Of a DNA stretch of 64,000 nt, positions 23,497 to 35,482 are shown piece after piece. The notes under the pieces are model-generated. The model was not told where the DNA came from, ran no database searches, and was given only the letters and a program-made list of their open reading frames with translations. This DNA comes from Pseudo-nitzschia pungens (Eukaryota > Bacillariophyta > Bacillariophyceae > Bacillariales > Bacillariaceae): NCBI GenBank assembly GCA_037355855.1, contig CM074765.1, forward strand, positions 2,728,001 through 2,792,000. The letters are read 5' to 3'. Numbering within the stretch: position 1 is the stretch's first letter; each line of letters begins with the position of its first letter. The translations under genes and the position numbers were made by a program.

Positions 23497-25193
23497 GTCC
23501 CCGTGATTCATGCGAGTGGCCCTGTACTGAGCAACTATACTGGTCCCCGGAAACAGATACTCCCAGGGGAACACCAATACTCCTGCTTGTTGTACCAGGA
23601 CACTTGGATGGATCATAACAGAATTCAGGGATGCTTCCATATAACTTGTCAGAGATCAAACTGCACCAAATATTGCAGTTCTTCTATCAGAGGCCCGGCT
23701 GATTCGTAGTACAAAAAAAAGAAAAGGGGGTGGACCATAGGACTTTTTGCCCTTGGTTCCATTCCTCGACACGTACGAGGAGATCAATCAGCCTATTGTC
23801 GTTCAAGTTTATAGTCCCCGGAACCGGTGCACCGGAGACTCCCAATCATAACATATAACATAAGATCATATCGAATCCGGAATCGGAATCGGAAATCGAA
23901 GTGGTCAGGAAGCTCGTATCGAAATCCATTGCGTTCGAACAATCCGAAATCTGCTGCGTTCGATTGCTTCCGAAAATCGTAACTATCGAAGAACTCGTAA
24001 TCGACTGGTTCCAAAATCGAAATCAAAATCTTCTGCGTCCGAGCTGCTTGTCAGGGGGTCGAAGTACCTCAAATAATGCAGCTAACAGCTACCACATGCA
24101 GCGCTCGCAGTGGTTTTTCAACATGGGACCATTGAGCAACTTCGTGAATAAGTCAGCAATATTGGTCTCGCCAGGCTCCTTTGCAATTCGAATCGTCCCA
24201 GCGGCAATAGATTCTCTTGCCTTGTGGTACGCAACACTGTTGTGCTTCTTGTTGCAAGGGCTCTCTGGTCTGGTGGTATTTTTGACAACAGACTCGTTGT
24301 CACAGTACACATTGGTAGGCCCTTCAATAGGAACGCCCATCATCCGGAGCTTGTATCTGAGTCCTTCAATCAGTTCAATGGCAATTCGAAGCGCAACAAT
24401 CTCAGATCCAAAGGTTGAAGTCTCGACAGTGGTTTGTCTTTTGCTGAACCACAGGATTGGAGCCCTGTTCACAAAGATGATGATTCCGGTATGGGATCTC
24501 CTCGTGGCTTTGCATCCAGCATGGTCCGCATCGACAAAACAGCTCATAATAACTGCTTTTCCAAGCGCTTCGGGGGCATCTGGTGGCAACACTTCCTTGG
24601 CGTCTGGATAGAACTCACTCCAATCACAGTCGGGGAATCTGGACTCATCCACTTCAGGCCGAGTCTCATCAAACACCAACTTGGATCGGGCATGCGCCTT
24701 GAGATAGGCAAACATGTGCAATACTTGGTTCAAATGCCCTGTTTGTGCTTGCGCCAGATATCTAGACATAAGAGATACAGGCATGACCAAATCCAGTCGA
24801 CCGAGCTCACATAACCACCTCAAGACGCCAATCAATCCTTGGTAGTAGTTCTGCTTGCTTGGATCCAGTTCGGCGGTTACATCAACTTCTGGACGATAGT
24901 CGGATGTCAACGGGGTAGACACCTTGTTCGGAAGGTACTTGTAACCATACTGCTCGGTGCCAAGCTCCTTCTCTACTGCGTCGATGGCTTTCTTGGCATA
25001 TTTCTCGGAGGACATCGCCCACTTGGGGATTGGGTCGTCTTCAACCACATGCGAATGAATATCAGCGCCCAGATACAAGGTTGGAACTTCTATAGTCCCG
25101 TCCTTTAACGTGAAGCGCTGCTCGATACTCTCCAACTGCCGTCGTGGGTCCTCACTGCAACAGATGATGTCGTCGACGTATGCAATCAAGTAA

Positions 25194-27209
25194 TAATAAT
25201 AATATACTTATTTAAGTAGGAAAATCCACCGAAGGTGGTTAAAAGCTACTCAGTCTGTAACCAGACTTTATCGTCGCCTCAATCGAAGAGAGGTTAGGCC
25301 CCAAGTTGTAGAACGACGCGTCGCCTCAATCAAAGAGAGTTTATGCTCCAAGTTGTAAAAACGACGATTTTGCAAACAAACCTTGGAAACAATCAGGAAA
25401 AAACAAACCAGTCCAAAGCACAACAGACACTGCTGTTGCAGAGCGTACAAGAGACAGGTAACAAGAATATGAAAGGGAAAAACACAAGTAAAACTGTCCC
25501 TTGAATGCTGCTGTACAGCATCAGTAACGCTAGAAGTGGTCAGCTAACACAAGCAAAACCCTTCCTCAGATACATAGTATCAGTAATGCAAGTGGTCAGC
25601 TGACGCAAGCGAAACTGGTCTCTGCATGCTGTATTGCAGCATCAGTAATGCGAGTGCCCCAAACACATTCCTTACCACTGTATGGTACAGATAGTACGGA
25701 GCCTACTACCAAATTCGTAACAGCTGTCCTTCTGTTCGAACTTCGTAGTAGGAAACACGTAGAGGCGGTGGAGCCTACTACCAAGTTCAAATTCGTAACA
25801 GCTGGCCTTCTGTTCGAACTTGAACTTGCTCTCCTGTAGTAGCTTGGAAACATGGGGCTCTAAGTGATAACACTTATGGACCATCAGGGCTGTAGGCTTG
25901 AAAACAGGTATCAGCTATACTGTGAACTGGAGGGGTATGTGTTGGTGGTGGAGCGTTAAGTAACATGTACTTAGCGACTTTGGGGCTTGGGTCAGAAAAA
26001 CAGTAGGTCCATAATCGAAAACAATTATGGTCCAGCAGGGCAGTAGACTTGAAAACAGATGACAGTTGAAGTGTGCATCTGAGAGGGTTATGTAGGTAGG
26101 AGAGCCTTAAGCAAGCTGTACTTAGCGGCTTTGGGGCTTGGGTGAGAAAACAGTATGACCTTAAGCGAAAACACTTATGGTCCATCAGGGCAGTAGACTT
26201 GAAAACAGATGACATTTATACGGTGCACCTGAGAGGTATATGTAGATGGTAGAGCCTTAAGCGAGCTGTACTTAGCGGCTTTGGAGCTTGGGTCAAGAAA
26301 CAGTAGGACCATAAGCGAAAACACTATGGTCCAGCAGGGCAGTAGACTTGAAAACAGATGACAGTTATACTGTACACCTGAGAGGGTTATGTAGGTGGTA
26401 GAGCCTTAAGCAAACTGTACTTAGTGGCTTTGGGGCTTGGGTCAGGAAATAGTAGGACCATAAGCGAAAACACTTAGGGTCCAGCAGGGCAGTAGACTTG
26501 GAAACAGATGACATTTATACAGTACATCTGGGAGGTATATGTAGGTAGTCGATCCTTAAGCGAGCTGTACTTAGCGGCTTTGGGGCTTGGGTCAGAAAAC
26601 AGTAGGACCATAAGTGAAAACACTTATAGTCCAGCAGGGCAATGGACTTGAAAACAGATGACAGCTATATTTCTTGTAGAAAGATTCCTACAGTGGAAGG
26701 GGCTGTTCGTGAACTTCGACTTGAAAAGACTTAAGAGGACTCAGCAAGGAACTTCGAAGAATGTAGAACATTAAGTGAGAATCACTTAAGCAGCTTGGAA
26801 ACAGTGTAGAACATTAAGTATAAGATATACTTAGGGGCCTTGGAATGGAGCTGCGAAACAGATCGAAGCAGTACAACGAAAATTAGTGGTGAATCGCTGT
26901 AGAATCTGTACTGGAGGTGCTGTAGAAAATTATGTGTCGGTTTTGGTGCTGCTCATGCTGCCGCTGTTGCTGATCGATCGTCCAGCGAGTGGTGAATAGG
27001 CAACCAACTCAACCAAACAAAGCATCGAGCAACTGAAGAAATAGCAGAATCAAAGACGGGAGGTCGCTGTTAGTATGTGTAGGTCCTGGTATTGTGATTG
27101 GGGGTGTAGAAGGGAGCGAGATATCGCATGGTAAATGTGTGTAGAAATCTACGTATTTTTAGTACTGGAACATCGGAACGTCGGACAAAATGCGCTTCGC
27201 GCAAATTGT
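25194..27209 (-). mobile_element. 2 kb non-autonomous non-LTR-like element inside copia pol
   Basis: About 2,016 bp with a TTATTATTA-type 3' tail (left end) and a 19-bp target duplication, as in target-primed insertion. There is no RT or other credible ORF. The 3' terminal 80 bp closely match the LINE at 38534-41290 (AAGTCTGGTTACAGACTGAG...GTATATTATTATTA), suggesting it uses that LINE's reverse transcriptase. It is the same family as 1-985. The middle (about 25870-26660) is a tandem array. Confidence 0.85.
25870..26665 (-). repeat. Internal tandem array, period about 150 bp
   Basis: About five units, each with ACTTATGGTCCAGCAGGGCAG, GACTTGAAAACAGATGACA, a variable ATACTGTACACCTGAGAGG part, and GCTTTGGGGCTTGGGTCAG. 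The window's left-edge relative (1-400) contains fewer units. Expansion inside a non-coding retroelement is visible directly. Confidence 0.85.
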
Positions 27210-30200
27210 GACGTATGCAATCAAGTAAGCCCAGTACCTAGAACCATCCTTTCGCGTCTCCACTCGCATATGAACATCAGGATCAGCTTTACAGGGCTGA
27301 TATCCTAGCGTTCGTAGGTGCTTGGTCAAATAGGATCGGAACGACGCGCCTGCAACAGGAAGGCCATACAGTGCTCGAACGATCTTACATACCTGACCTA
27401 CCAAATGCTGGGGGAAACCATCTTCAGCCCGCGCGACTAAATAATACTTCTTTTTGATCGGCGCTGTAAGATAGGCGTTTTGAATGTCCGCAGACAGCAC
27501 GTCCAAATTGTTCAGCGCTGCCAACAGGAAGAAGATACGGACTGAATCCCTGCTTGGTACACTGCTGAAGGTATGTTCCTTAGCTGTCGCTTGTACCCTA
27601 TGGCCATCGGCGACGAGCCGTGCTTTCCGCGTCAAGGACCCCAACTTCACATCAAAGATCATGTGCGTCGTGATCTTGCTGAATCCTTCGGCCTTCAGAC
27701 CTTCGACGGTGTAGCTGGAGTCAAACTCGAACGCCATCTCGTTGTTTCTCATCTCCTTCGCAATCGCCTTCTCCCAATAGTCTGTTCCCGTCTTTCGGTC
27801 GATGGCAAGAGCTTCAGGAATAGAATATGGTAACTCCACTCCGAACTTGTGGGTCCGATCCCAGTACTTGTTCCGCTTGGTGGCCTTGAGGATTCGCTTC
27901 TTCCTTCGTAGTACATGGTGGATCCACCATCGGAATGCTGGCTGCTCTGAAATCTTGGCGGATACGGCGTACTCTGCGGTCTGCACAGGAAAGGACTCTT
28001 TTAGATGGCTCAACTTACACCAAGATTCGGTTCCGTCTTTCCAACTGACGAGCAATCGCCATCCCTTCGTTGTAGGCTTGGGGACTTTGCGACCATACTT
28101 GTTGGTGATCGTTGCATCTTGCTTCCTAACGGCGGATCCGTCCTTCTCGTGATCGATAATCTCGTCCAGTAGAGAGAACATTCGTCCGTCGTCGTCGATC
28201 TCGCTGTACATACTCTCAGCAACGATATTGGCGGTATACTGCTCGACGGAACCATCTGGAAACTGCAGATCATACATTCTGGTATCAAGGATAGGGTTAT
28301 CATTCCTCTTGCCGATCGGATTGCCATTAAGATCAGCAGAACGATTCTTCACGACACACCGTAATCGTTCGTCGCCCTTCTGGATCATGACATTATTACC
28401 AATATACTCATCATAGTCATCCCCATCAGGTATGAGGTCGTCGATATCTGGAATAGAGGCTTCAGGCTCGGCGAGCTCCCACCGTTCTTGGTGACCTTCA
28501 AATAACTCAGCAGGGGGATCAGGGTACGTAGCTTGGAACTTTGCGTCGTTATCCTCCACTTTGTCCCCGATCTTGGATTCAACTGCTTGGTCAAATGAGT
28601 CCATATACCGCTTGAGGTCGTGGGAACGCCATTCTTCTTCAGTAACTGCACGGACTGTGTTAGTGCTTACCGGCATGGCCGCCTCGTTCAGAATCCAGTG
28701 GCAATCTCCACCTCCGAATCGGTCACCGCACGGACCAAGCCATCGTCCCAGCTTCTCAGTCCCGTCAGAGAGATCAACCCAATAGACGAAATCATACCAT
28801 TCATGGGCTTGGTACAGAGATATATCAGGCATGTACCCATGTACAATTTCGAACGGCGTTCGACCCATCATCGTAGGATCACTGGAAGCCGTGCGCTGTC
28901 GGATGGCAGCAACGAGCTCGCCGCAGAAAGCCCACAGGCGCTTGGGGGATCGCTTCCGGGCCGTCTTTTTGCGGATGCTTCTGCTGATATGGCCGATGCT
29001 GAGCTCCGCGCGATTCTGGAAGGGACATCTTGGCTGGATAAAGGTCTGGTGGATATGGTTCTTGCTGACGACCTTATTCCATGGAGTCTTGTAAGTACCA
29101 GGGGCTCCTTGCTCTCGAGCGCCATCAGATATCAAATGCTCGGGAATGCCGACATCGTGGATGAAAATCTTCAGTCCTTCATACGCTTGCTTCTTGCCCT
29201 GTATAGGTATGAACTCGTCGTAGCCCTTACCATTACTGAACACTTGGGCGGCTGAATCTTGTCGCATGATGCTCGGGACCTTTGCCATCCAGGTGTCGGT
29301 GTACCATTTGCCAGCCGCGATGCGCTTGTTTCTGAAGCTCTGCGTTGGCAATCGGCGGACAAGGGGATGCATAGGGTTGCGGAAGCCTTTCTGGGTCGTG
29401 ACTCGAAGGGTATCCGCAGCCTTTCTCGGAGATACATCCCAAATCTTGGACAGACGGTCGGAGTCGATCTTGCAGTATCGTTCGGTGTCAATCGTCGGAC
29501 CCCACTTGGCTCGTCTGGCGATAGTGTCAAGCTCGGGATCGACTGGTTCGACTGCATCGTCCCATCGAACGTGCTTGTAAACGGCAGACAGGCAGATGGG
29601 GGAATCCCTACAGCAGGGATCCAGTTTGAAGCGCTCGCGTCCATCGGTGTAGGCGCGCTCGTACAGAGGGGTATGCATGGCGTTGATTGTAAGACTTGGT
29701 ACTGTTGCATCCTCGTCTACATCATCGTCCCCGCAAGTCTTCAATGAATCGCCCGAAAAGAGAGAAGATAGGTGGGCATCCAGACGAGAGTCGGATGCAA
29801 TCGCACATGGGGTCAGGTCACGGCGGGTACAGAGTTGCTGGAGACTCCGCAGCTTGTACTTCTCGTAGGAATCATGTGGCGGTAGAATCAGCTCGTCGCT
29901 CCGAAGAGGTTCGTCGTACAAATGGGGACTGAAATTGGACCGTGTTTCGACGGGCTCCAACTTGCGCTTGTTGGACTTCTTGGACTGCTTCGTGGTCGGC
30001 GCGGACGCATGGGGCGTCCCCGCGCGAAGGACAGACAACGTCGGATTCAACGGATGAGATCCGTCGATGGCTTCTTCGGCTTGCTCGAACTTCTTGCTCT
30101 TCGGATCCCAAGGGAAGTCTCGGGTAGCAACGACATGATCGCATGTAGCCATTTCATGCTTGGTTGGCTTGCGGGAAGGGAAATAGGACACGACCCCATC

Positions 30201-30674
30201 AAGCAGGAGCTTGATGTCGAGGGTGTGGCCCGCATGGGGATCTTCAGGATCGGTATTGTCAATATGGATGGAGTGACTGGACTGTTCATCGTACTGGCGG
30301 GGCGCTTCGCTGACACGATTGGGATGACAGTCCCGTATCTGATTCGGACAAATCAAGCTGTGGGACAACTTGTCGCCAAAATACAGGGCTTCGTGGAAAT
30401 AAATCAACCAAACTTTCCCGTCGGTATCTGTGTAGGCCGTAACACAGGTCCCAATAGGAATGTTCTTGATAGGCTCGAGCTCAGGCGAAAAAGGATGAAC
30501 ATCGACGTGGCTGACGACTTGGTCTTCAAGCAAGATCATATTGGAACCGGCGGCAGTCGTATCAGCGTGGCTGTCCAGCTCGCACTGTCCCTCAGGACCC
30601 GGGCGCGCGCGCGGCAGATCCATCTGGTACAATAGCCGGCCAACCTTACTTAATTTCGGGCACCGGCCGTCGTT

Positions 30675-30677
30675 TCA
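30675..30677 (-). promoter_or_regulatory. In-frame UGA between gag and pol (candidate readthrough site)
   Basis: The minus strand reads AAC-TGA-AAC-GAC-GGC and then stays open through the protease. Gag and pol share one frame, separated by this single stop. Suppression of the stop would make Gag-Pol at low level. Alternatively it is a mutation in an originally fused ORF. Confidence 0.5.
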
Positions 30678-32651
30678 GTTCTTGGGGGTCTGTCCTTGGT
30701 TCGAGCCGTTGCCCTTCTTCTTGTTCTTGTTCTTTCGGCGCCCCTTGGGTCCAAAACTGTTCCCTGCGCCTTGGGTCGCATTCGCGTTCGCGGAGGCAGC
30801 AGGCGTGGTATGGTTCGAACTAGTTGACTGAATAGTTCGAGCCTTCTTCTTCTGACGGAGATCGTACAACTGCTTTCGTTGTTCCTTGGAGAAAGTCTTG
30901 TAAACTTCGTAGGGATACTTTTTGTCTTCGACCTTCCCACTATACGATCCGCCTTGGTTGCTACTCCCTTGGTCGTCGCCACCATCTTGACGTACAGAGG
31001 AAATACTTCGCGCCCGCTTGGTTGAAGCCGCACCCATTTTTCGTATGCCAAGACACCTCTTGAAGTACGAGACGCACTCGTTGAAGTCCTTGGTGTACTT
31101 GTCGGTTTCGAAGATCTGGATCTTGGGGTTCTCAAACCGATCGTCTTGGATACTGTGGATGAAACGCATGGTGAAGTCTTCTTCGTCGGGCAACTTGTCG
31201 TGTTTGGAGAGCGTAGTCTGGAAATTCAACCAAGTTCTGCAGTGTCTCTCAAAATCGTAGGTACGAGAATCCCCCGTATATTTCGAAGTGAACATGCTTG
31301 TACGGACCTTGTCAATGATAGCCGCGACGTTGGTGTCGGAGAAGGCATTCTCGTAGAGGGTTAGGAAAGCCGCTCGGGCGTTCCCAGTTGGATTCTTCGA
31401 GTCTTTGTATCTTCGGGTGTAGGCCCAGCCAGGGCCGTCACGAACTGCATTGCAGAGCAGCACCCAAACGTCGTGGTTGTCGGTGACAAATTGCGGGCCT
31501 TCAAGCGTGGCGCATCGAACATTGTAATCCATCCAGTTGGAAAAAATTCTGTCTTTCCCAACAGTGGCGGATCTTTCTGCTGCAGTCACCGTCTCTTCCT
31601 CCTTCGGACGAATCACATATGAGAGGGGGAATCCTCGCTCATTGTACTGGAAGCGGAGGAACTGACGGAAACCTTCTTCCCACTGACGGAAGTTGTCAAA
31701 GCTAGCGAGCTTCGGCGGAGTAATGGATGCTGAGACTGTCTCCTTGTCGGCGGTTTCCATTCCAGTTAGACGCTCACGCGTCCGGTCGGCTGCGAGGGGA
31801 TCACTAAGCCAAGTATGGGCTGTAGGCTTGATACCAATGAGGGGTTGGTAGCGGATCCACTCCGAAAGGAGCTTAAAGGATTGTCTGAAAGAAAGTCCGA
31901 TGAATACTCGTTCGTGGTATGGACACATCGGGTGGCGGTCTCCATTGAAGTCGCGGAGGTACTTGGGTAGTTCCTTGGCAGAGAGCTGCTGAATGGACTC
32001 GATGCTGTTGAGACCATTTCGGAATAGTTCATCCGCCGTATCACTGTTACTGAAGCCAGAGAGGATCTTGTGGAGGTCTAACTCCCTTGAGCTGAGCTTT
32101 GCTCCATTCTTGTATCCAGAGATTCCACCATTAGCTTGGGCTGTGGCATGGGCTTGGAGGATTTCAGGACTAGCTCCTGTAGGGGCGGCGACAGGAGCAG
32201 GAGCAGGAGCGGGAGCAGGGGCACGAGCGGCGGCAGCGGCAGCAGCAGCAGCAGCAGCAGCCTCAGCAGCAATCCGAGCTGCATTCTCGTTGCGCATTGC
32301 TCTCAGTTCTTGAATAGCAGCAAGCAGGATCATCTCAGATCGGGGTTGGATGTCAAGGTTGGGTTCTTGTTGGACTCTAGAGCCTCCAAACGCAGCAGGG
32401 ACAGCAGGAGCAACAGGAGGGACTCCAGGCGCTCCGACAGGGGGCAGCGCTCCAACAGGGGGAACGCCGGCTCCAGCGGCGACTCCAGGTGGAGGAGCGT
32501 CGACTCCAGGGACGGCGCCTCCATCTCCAGGGATGGCGCCTCCAACTTCAGGGGCGTTTCCAGCAGCGCCGGCTCCAGGGGCAGGGGCATCTCCAGCAGC
32601 GCCGGCTCCGGCGGCGGCTGCAGCGATTTGTCTTCTAGTTTGCTTGGCCAT
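30675..32651 (-). CDS. Copia Gag
   Basis: 658 residues from the ATG at 32651 (MAKQTRRQIAAAAAG). A further ATG at 32810 exists in frame, but the related element at 49.3 kb lacks it and keeps the MAKQT-like start, so I prefer 32651. An Ala/Pro/Gly-rich N-terminal third (32.1-32.6 kb) precedes the conserved Gag core (GFSNSDTADELFRNGLNSIE, RQWEEGFRQFLRFQYNERGF, HDVWVLLCNAV), and the C-terminus is Lys/Arg-rich. No CCHC knuckle is visible. It ends in UGA (30675-30677) with pol continuing in the same frame. It forms the virus-like particle shell for replication. Confidence 0.85.
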   Translation of the reverse strand: MAKQTRRQIAAAAAGAGAAGDAPAPGAGAAGNAPEVGGAIPGDGGAVPGVDAPPPGVAAGAGVPPVGALPPVGAPGVPPVAPAVPAAFGGSRVQQEPNLDIQPRSEMILLAAIQELRAMRNENAARIAAEAAAAAAAAAAAARAPAPAPAPAPVAAPTGASPEILQAHATAQANGGISGYKNGAKLSSRELDLHKILSGFSNSDTADELFRNGLNSIESIQQLSAKELPKYLRDFNGDRHPMCPYHERVFIGLSFRQSFKLLSEWIRYQPLIGIKPTAHTWLSDPLAADRTRERLTGMETADKETVSASITPPKLASFDNFRQWEEGFRQFLRFQYNERGFPLSYVIRPKEEETVTAAERSATVGKDRIFSNWMDYNVRCATLEGPQFVTDNHDVWVLLCNAVRDGPGWAYTRRYKDSKNPTGNARAAFLTLYENAFSDTNVAAIIDKVRTSMFTSKYTGDSRTYDFERHCRTWLNFQTTLSKHDKLPDEEDFTMRFIHSIQDDRFENPKIQIFETDKYTKDFNECVSYFKRCLGIRKMGAASTKRARSISSVRQDGGDDQGSSNQGGSYSGKVEDKKYPYEVYKTFSKEQRKQLYDLRQKKKARTIQSTSSNHTTPAASANANATQGAGNSFGPKGRRKNKNKKKGNGSNQGQTPKN

Positions 32652-33643
32652 GGTTGACTTGACTTGCTCTGAGTGACTAACTTGCTCTGAATAACTAACT
32701 TGTTCCAGTTTTTGAACCAAATTCTTTTGTGATGGGGACTGTTTCCATCCAATTTGTCGATCGAAGGTTCTGTATCGGCGTCGACCAAAAGAAAAGGTAT
32801 CTCGTATCATGTCAGGGTATCGCGTATCACGTCAGCATTGGTGTCAACATTTTCGTGTCAACAGTTTCGTGCCGACGTCTAAAAAAAAAGGTATCCGCAT
32901 CGATGGTTCCGGTTCGATGGTTGGATGGTTGGTTACCAAAAGAGAAGAATTCTTTTGGTCTTTCTGCTCTGAACCAATCGATTTGATTTTTGGGACATGA
33001 CTGGTCCCAGGGATCTATCGGTTTTGAGGCATGATTGGCCTCAGAGGCATGACTGGCCTCAGAGACATGACTGGTCTCGGAGTTCTGATTCCAAGTTCCC
33101 TTGGCTAAAATCAAAATCGATGGTATGGCAGATTGGAGGTTGTCTGCGCCTCACTATTCTGATGGATGGTCCTGACGTCATGTTCTTATTCTGCTGGATA
33201 TAACTGACTGTTCTCACTGGAATACGTGGTGGTCTGTCTCCACGAAAGCCTTTTCTTTTTCCAGTGTGGTTCCATCCGTTGCAAACAAGCGTCCCCTTGA
33301 ATCCTGTAAATAACAGGGAATCATGGACGCTGCTTTCTCCACGTCCTGCTCCTTCCCCACCGGATCGAGCTCCATGGTGCCACCATGATGCTCAACTACC
33401 GTATCATGTATCAGTAGACCCCCAGAGGTGGATGTGCTGGGCTCCGGTCGGTCCGCGTGTCTGCTGGGGAAGGGCTCCCCATTAACATCAGGGATCTCGC
33501 GATGTCAGCTGTAGGTCCAATAAGCTGATGTTTTACATCCAAGTGTAGGCATGGATGCCAGTGGTGATCAGCCAGCTGGGTTTCGTCACACGCTCTAGCC
33601 GGCGTCCCGGTTCGTAGTGGGTCGAGCGGTGGGTCTGATAAAC

Positions 33644-34578
33644 TGTGTTGATATCCGCTCGTCAGCGGTCTTCGGGGAACTTAATCGGCTCGTAGATAAG
33701 TTCGACTCGTACTGGTCTGTAAATAAGGAAAAGCCTTAACAATAATAACGCGTACATCCCTGGCAAAGGGTGAGACTACAGCGGACTGTTCAAGGTCTTA
33801 TTGCATACACTTAGTTACTACAAGGTACTTCCCTAGAGGTACATCGGAATCGATCGAAAGGGGAGGGCATGATAGGCATTTAATTTAGAGTGAAATATAA
33901 AGAGTGAATAAAAGGGGAGCTGAGCCAAAGCGCTCAGCTCTGTATCGTATCGTGACATCGATTCGCTAACTCGCTAACTCGTATAATAACAGTGCTCCGT
34001 AGCGCTGGTACTGTATTCTACGGGTAGCGTATCGGAGTATCGTATCTCCGATTAATCGAATCGTGTGCTGGCTCACTTATGCTAGCACGTTTGGTAACTG
34101 TTTGGGCCGGGTATCCAGTCATGGTATATATTATACACCAATGACCCGACCCCGGCGGTAGCATCATATCTTAGCATTGGTATCATGGTAGGTTAGCATC
34201 TTTCAGTATCTCGTAGCATTAGCAACCCTAACCCTGTAGTATTTAGCTACACCATAACAGGTGCTTTACTCGGGGTACGTACGATTGGTACAAATCGTAC
34301 GCGGCGACCCTAGTAAACTCTGCTAGCATCCATACTAAACAGGATAGTAGGATATAGGTCTGCTGCTAAGCCTGTTGCTAAGCCTGTTGCTAAGCCTGCT
34401 GCTAAGCCTGCTGCTAAGCCTGCTGCTAAGCCTGTATGCTACCAATTAGCACACAGCCTAGCACTCAGCTCAGCACCTGTTAGTCAGCTACTGGATGTTG
34501 CTGTCTGTAGGCCCAGTAGCCCTTCTACACAGGAGCCTTGCTAGCACAGATCATAGCACCACCTTGAATATCTTCATA
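33644..34578 (-). repeat. 5' LTR of copia copy 1
   Basis: 935 bp, near-identical to 22562-23496. The leader between this LTR and gag (32652-33643) has no coding sequence. Parts of it match 48403-49310 of copia copy 2. Confidence 0.95.
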
Positions 34579-34582
34579 GTTA

Positions 34583-35482
34583 ATTACGTACGATTGAAGA
34601 TTAATTACGTAACTATGTGGCTTAAATAGGTAAAGTAGCCAATTTAATGACGCAATAATAATTTAAACTTGCCCAGTTACGTACGATTGCAGTTAATTAC
34701 GTACGATTGAAGATTAATTACGTAACTATGTGGCTTAAATAGGTAAAGTAGCCAATTTAATGACGCAATAATAATTTAAACTTGCCCTATATCAATGTAA
34801 AACATAAGCCTTTTATTAGAGCCTCCAAATTGCTTCAATTTGATGACAAGGACAATGTATGCGCCTTTTAAAGTGCCGCTAACAGCAACATATTCGGTAC
34901 CGTACGTACGTACAATCTCCGACTTGCACTAGTAAGTGGCAAGTTGAAGTAAGGTTTAGGGGCTATCATCGCCACTTCTAAACCTACCGTTGTACTGCAG
35001 AAACGCCAAACGCACGCTTTGAAGTGGCGCTGACAGCCACTGTAACGTACGGTAAGATCTTAGTCCTAAGGTTTACCGTATATCTGTGGTTCTAGTACGT
35101 AAGTTACCGGTATAAGTGGCTATCAGCGGCACTTTGAATGGCGTGTATGCCTTATACGTCTATAGTATCTTGGCTTAAAAAATAGCCTAAGCGCTAACTT
35201 GATAGGCTTTAGCAAATTTTTATTATGTTATTATTTAAATTATTTAATTATGATATAAGCCACTTAAGAGCTTAATTGTGAAATTGTGCGTAATTAAATC
35301 CAATCGTACGTAATTAAATCCAATCGTACGTAATTAAATCCAATCGTACGTAATTAAATCCAATCGTACGTAATTAAATCCAATCGTACGTAATATTAAT
35401 TACGTACGTAATTAATTAATTACGTACGTAATAATTAATTAATTACGTATAATTAAGACGTACGTAATTAATTAATTACGTA
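34583..35482. repeat. Body of the CCTGG-flanked transposon: tandem repeats
   Basis: A unit of about 110 bp starting TTAATTACGTACGATTGAAG occurs twice (34579-34690, 34691-34790). 34890-35160 holds inverted segments (GTAAGTGGCAAGTTGAAGTAAGG and similar). 35290-35390 repeats the 20-bp unit GTAATTAAATCCAATCGTAC about five times, followed by palindromic TTAATTACGTACGTAATTAA runs. No gene. Confidence 0.85.

Larger units (their letters stand above)
25175..27228. repeat. 19-bp target duplication around the nested non-LTR-like element
   Basis: GACGTATGCAATCAAGTAA occurs at 25175-25193 and 27210-27228. On the minus strand it encodes YLIAYV, just ahead of the YVDD catalytic Asp residues of the copia RT. 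The last TAA may belong to the repeat tail. Confidence 0.92.
24089..30674 (-). pseudogene. Copia pol (protease, integrase, RT, RNase H), split at the RT active site
   Basis: Starts in frame directly after the gag UGA. In order it holds protease (ELDSHADTTAAG), integrase with D (YTDTW), D (ISDGAREQ) and E (NRAELSIGHI), a linker, RT (ARLVADGHRVQ, SADIQNAYLTAP, KIVRALYGLPVAG), then YLIAYV where the 2 kb element enters. The rest resumes at 25193 with AYVDDIICC, the catalytic Asp pair, followed by the RT end and RNase H (SCFVDADHAG, TFGSEIVALR, YCDNESVV, HNSVAYHKARE) to TGA at 24089. The coding sequence is otherwise open. The missing zinc-binding HHCC is not obvious in the integrase N-terminus. 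Confidence 0.9.
22562..34578 (-). mobile_element. Ty1/copia LTR retrotransposon, full length, with nested insertion
   Basis: Two 935-bp LTRs (22562-23496 and 33644-34578) in direct orientation flank gag and pol on the minus strand. The 4-bp target copies GTTA are at 22558-22561 and 34579-34582. LTRs begin TATGAAG and end CAACACA. I spotted about two differences between them, so insertion was recent. The polypurine tract ACGGGGAC abuts the 3' LTR. The sequence after the 5' LTR (GTTTATCAGACCC) loosely resembles the initiator-tRNA primer site of copia elements. Pol is interrupted at the RT active site by a 2 kb element (25194-27209), so this copy is dead. Confidence 0.92.

Noticed and set aside
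28620..30635. Plus-strand reading frames over copia pol
   Set aside because: Antisense of an evident copia pol; no independent motifs.
32078..32657. Ala/Ser/Gly-rich plus-strand frames near the copia Gag
   Set aside because: Antisense of the Ala/Pro-rich Gag N-terminus.
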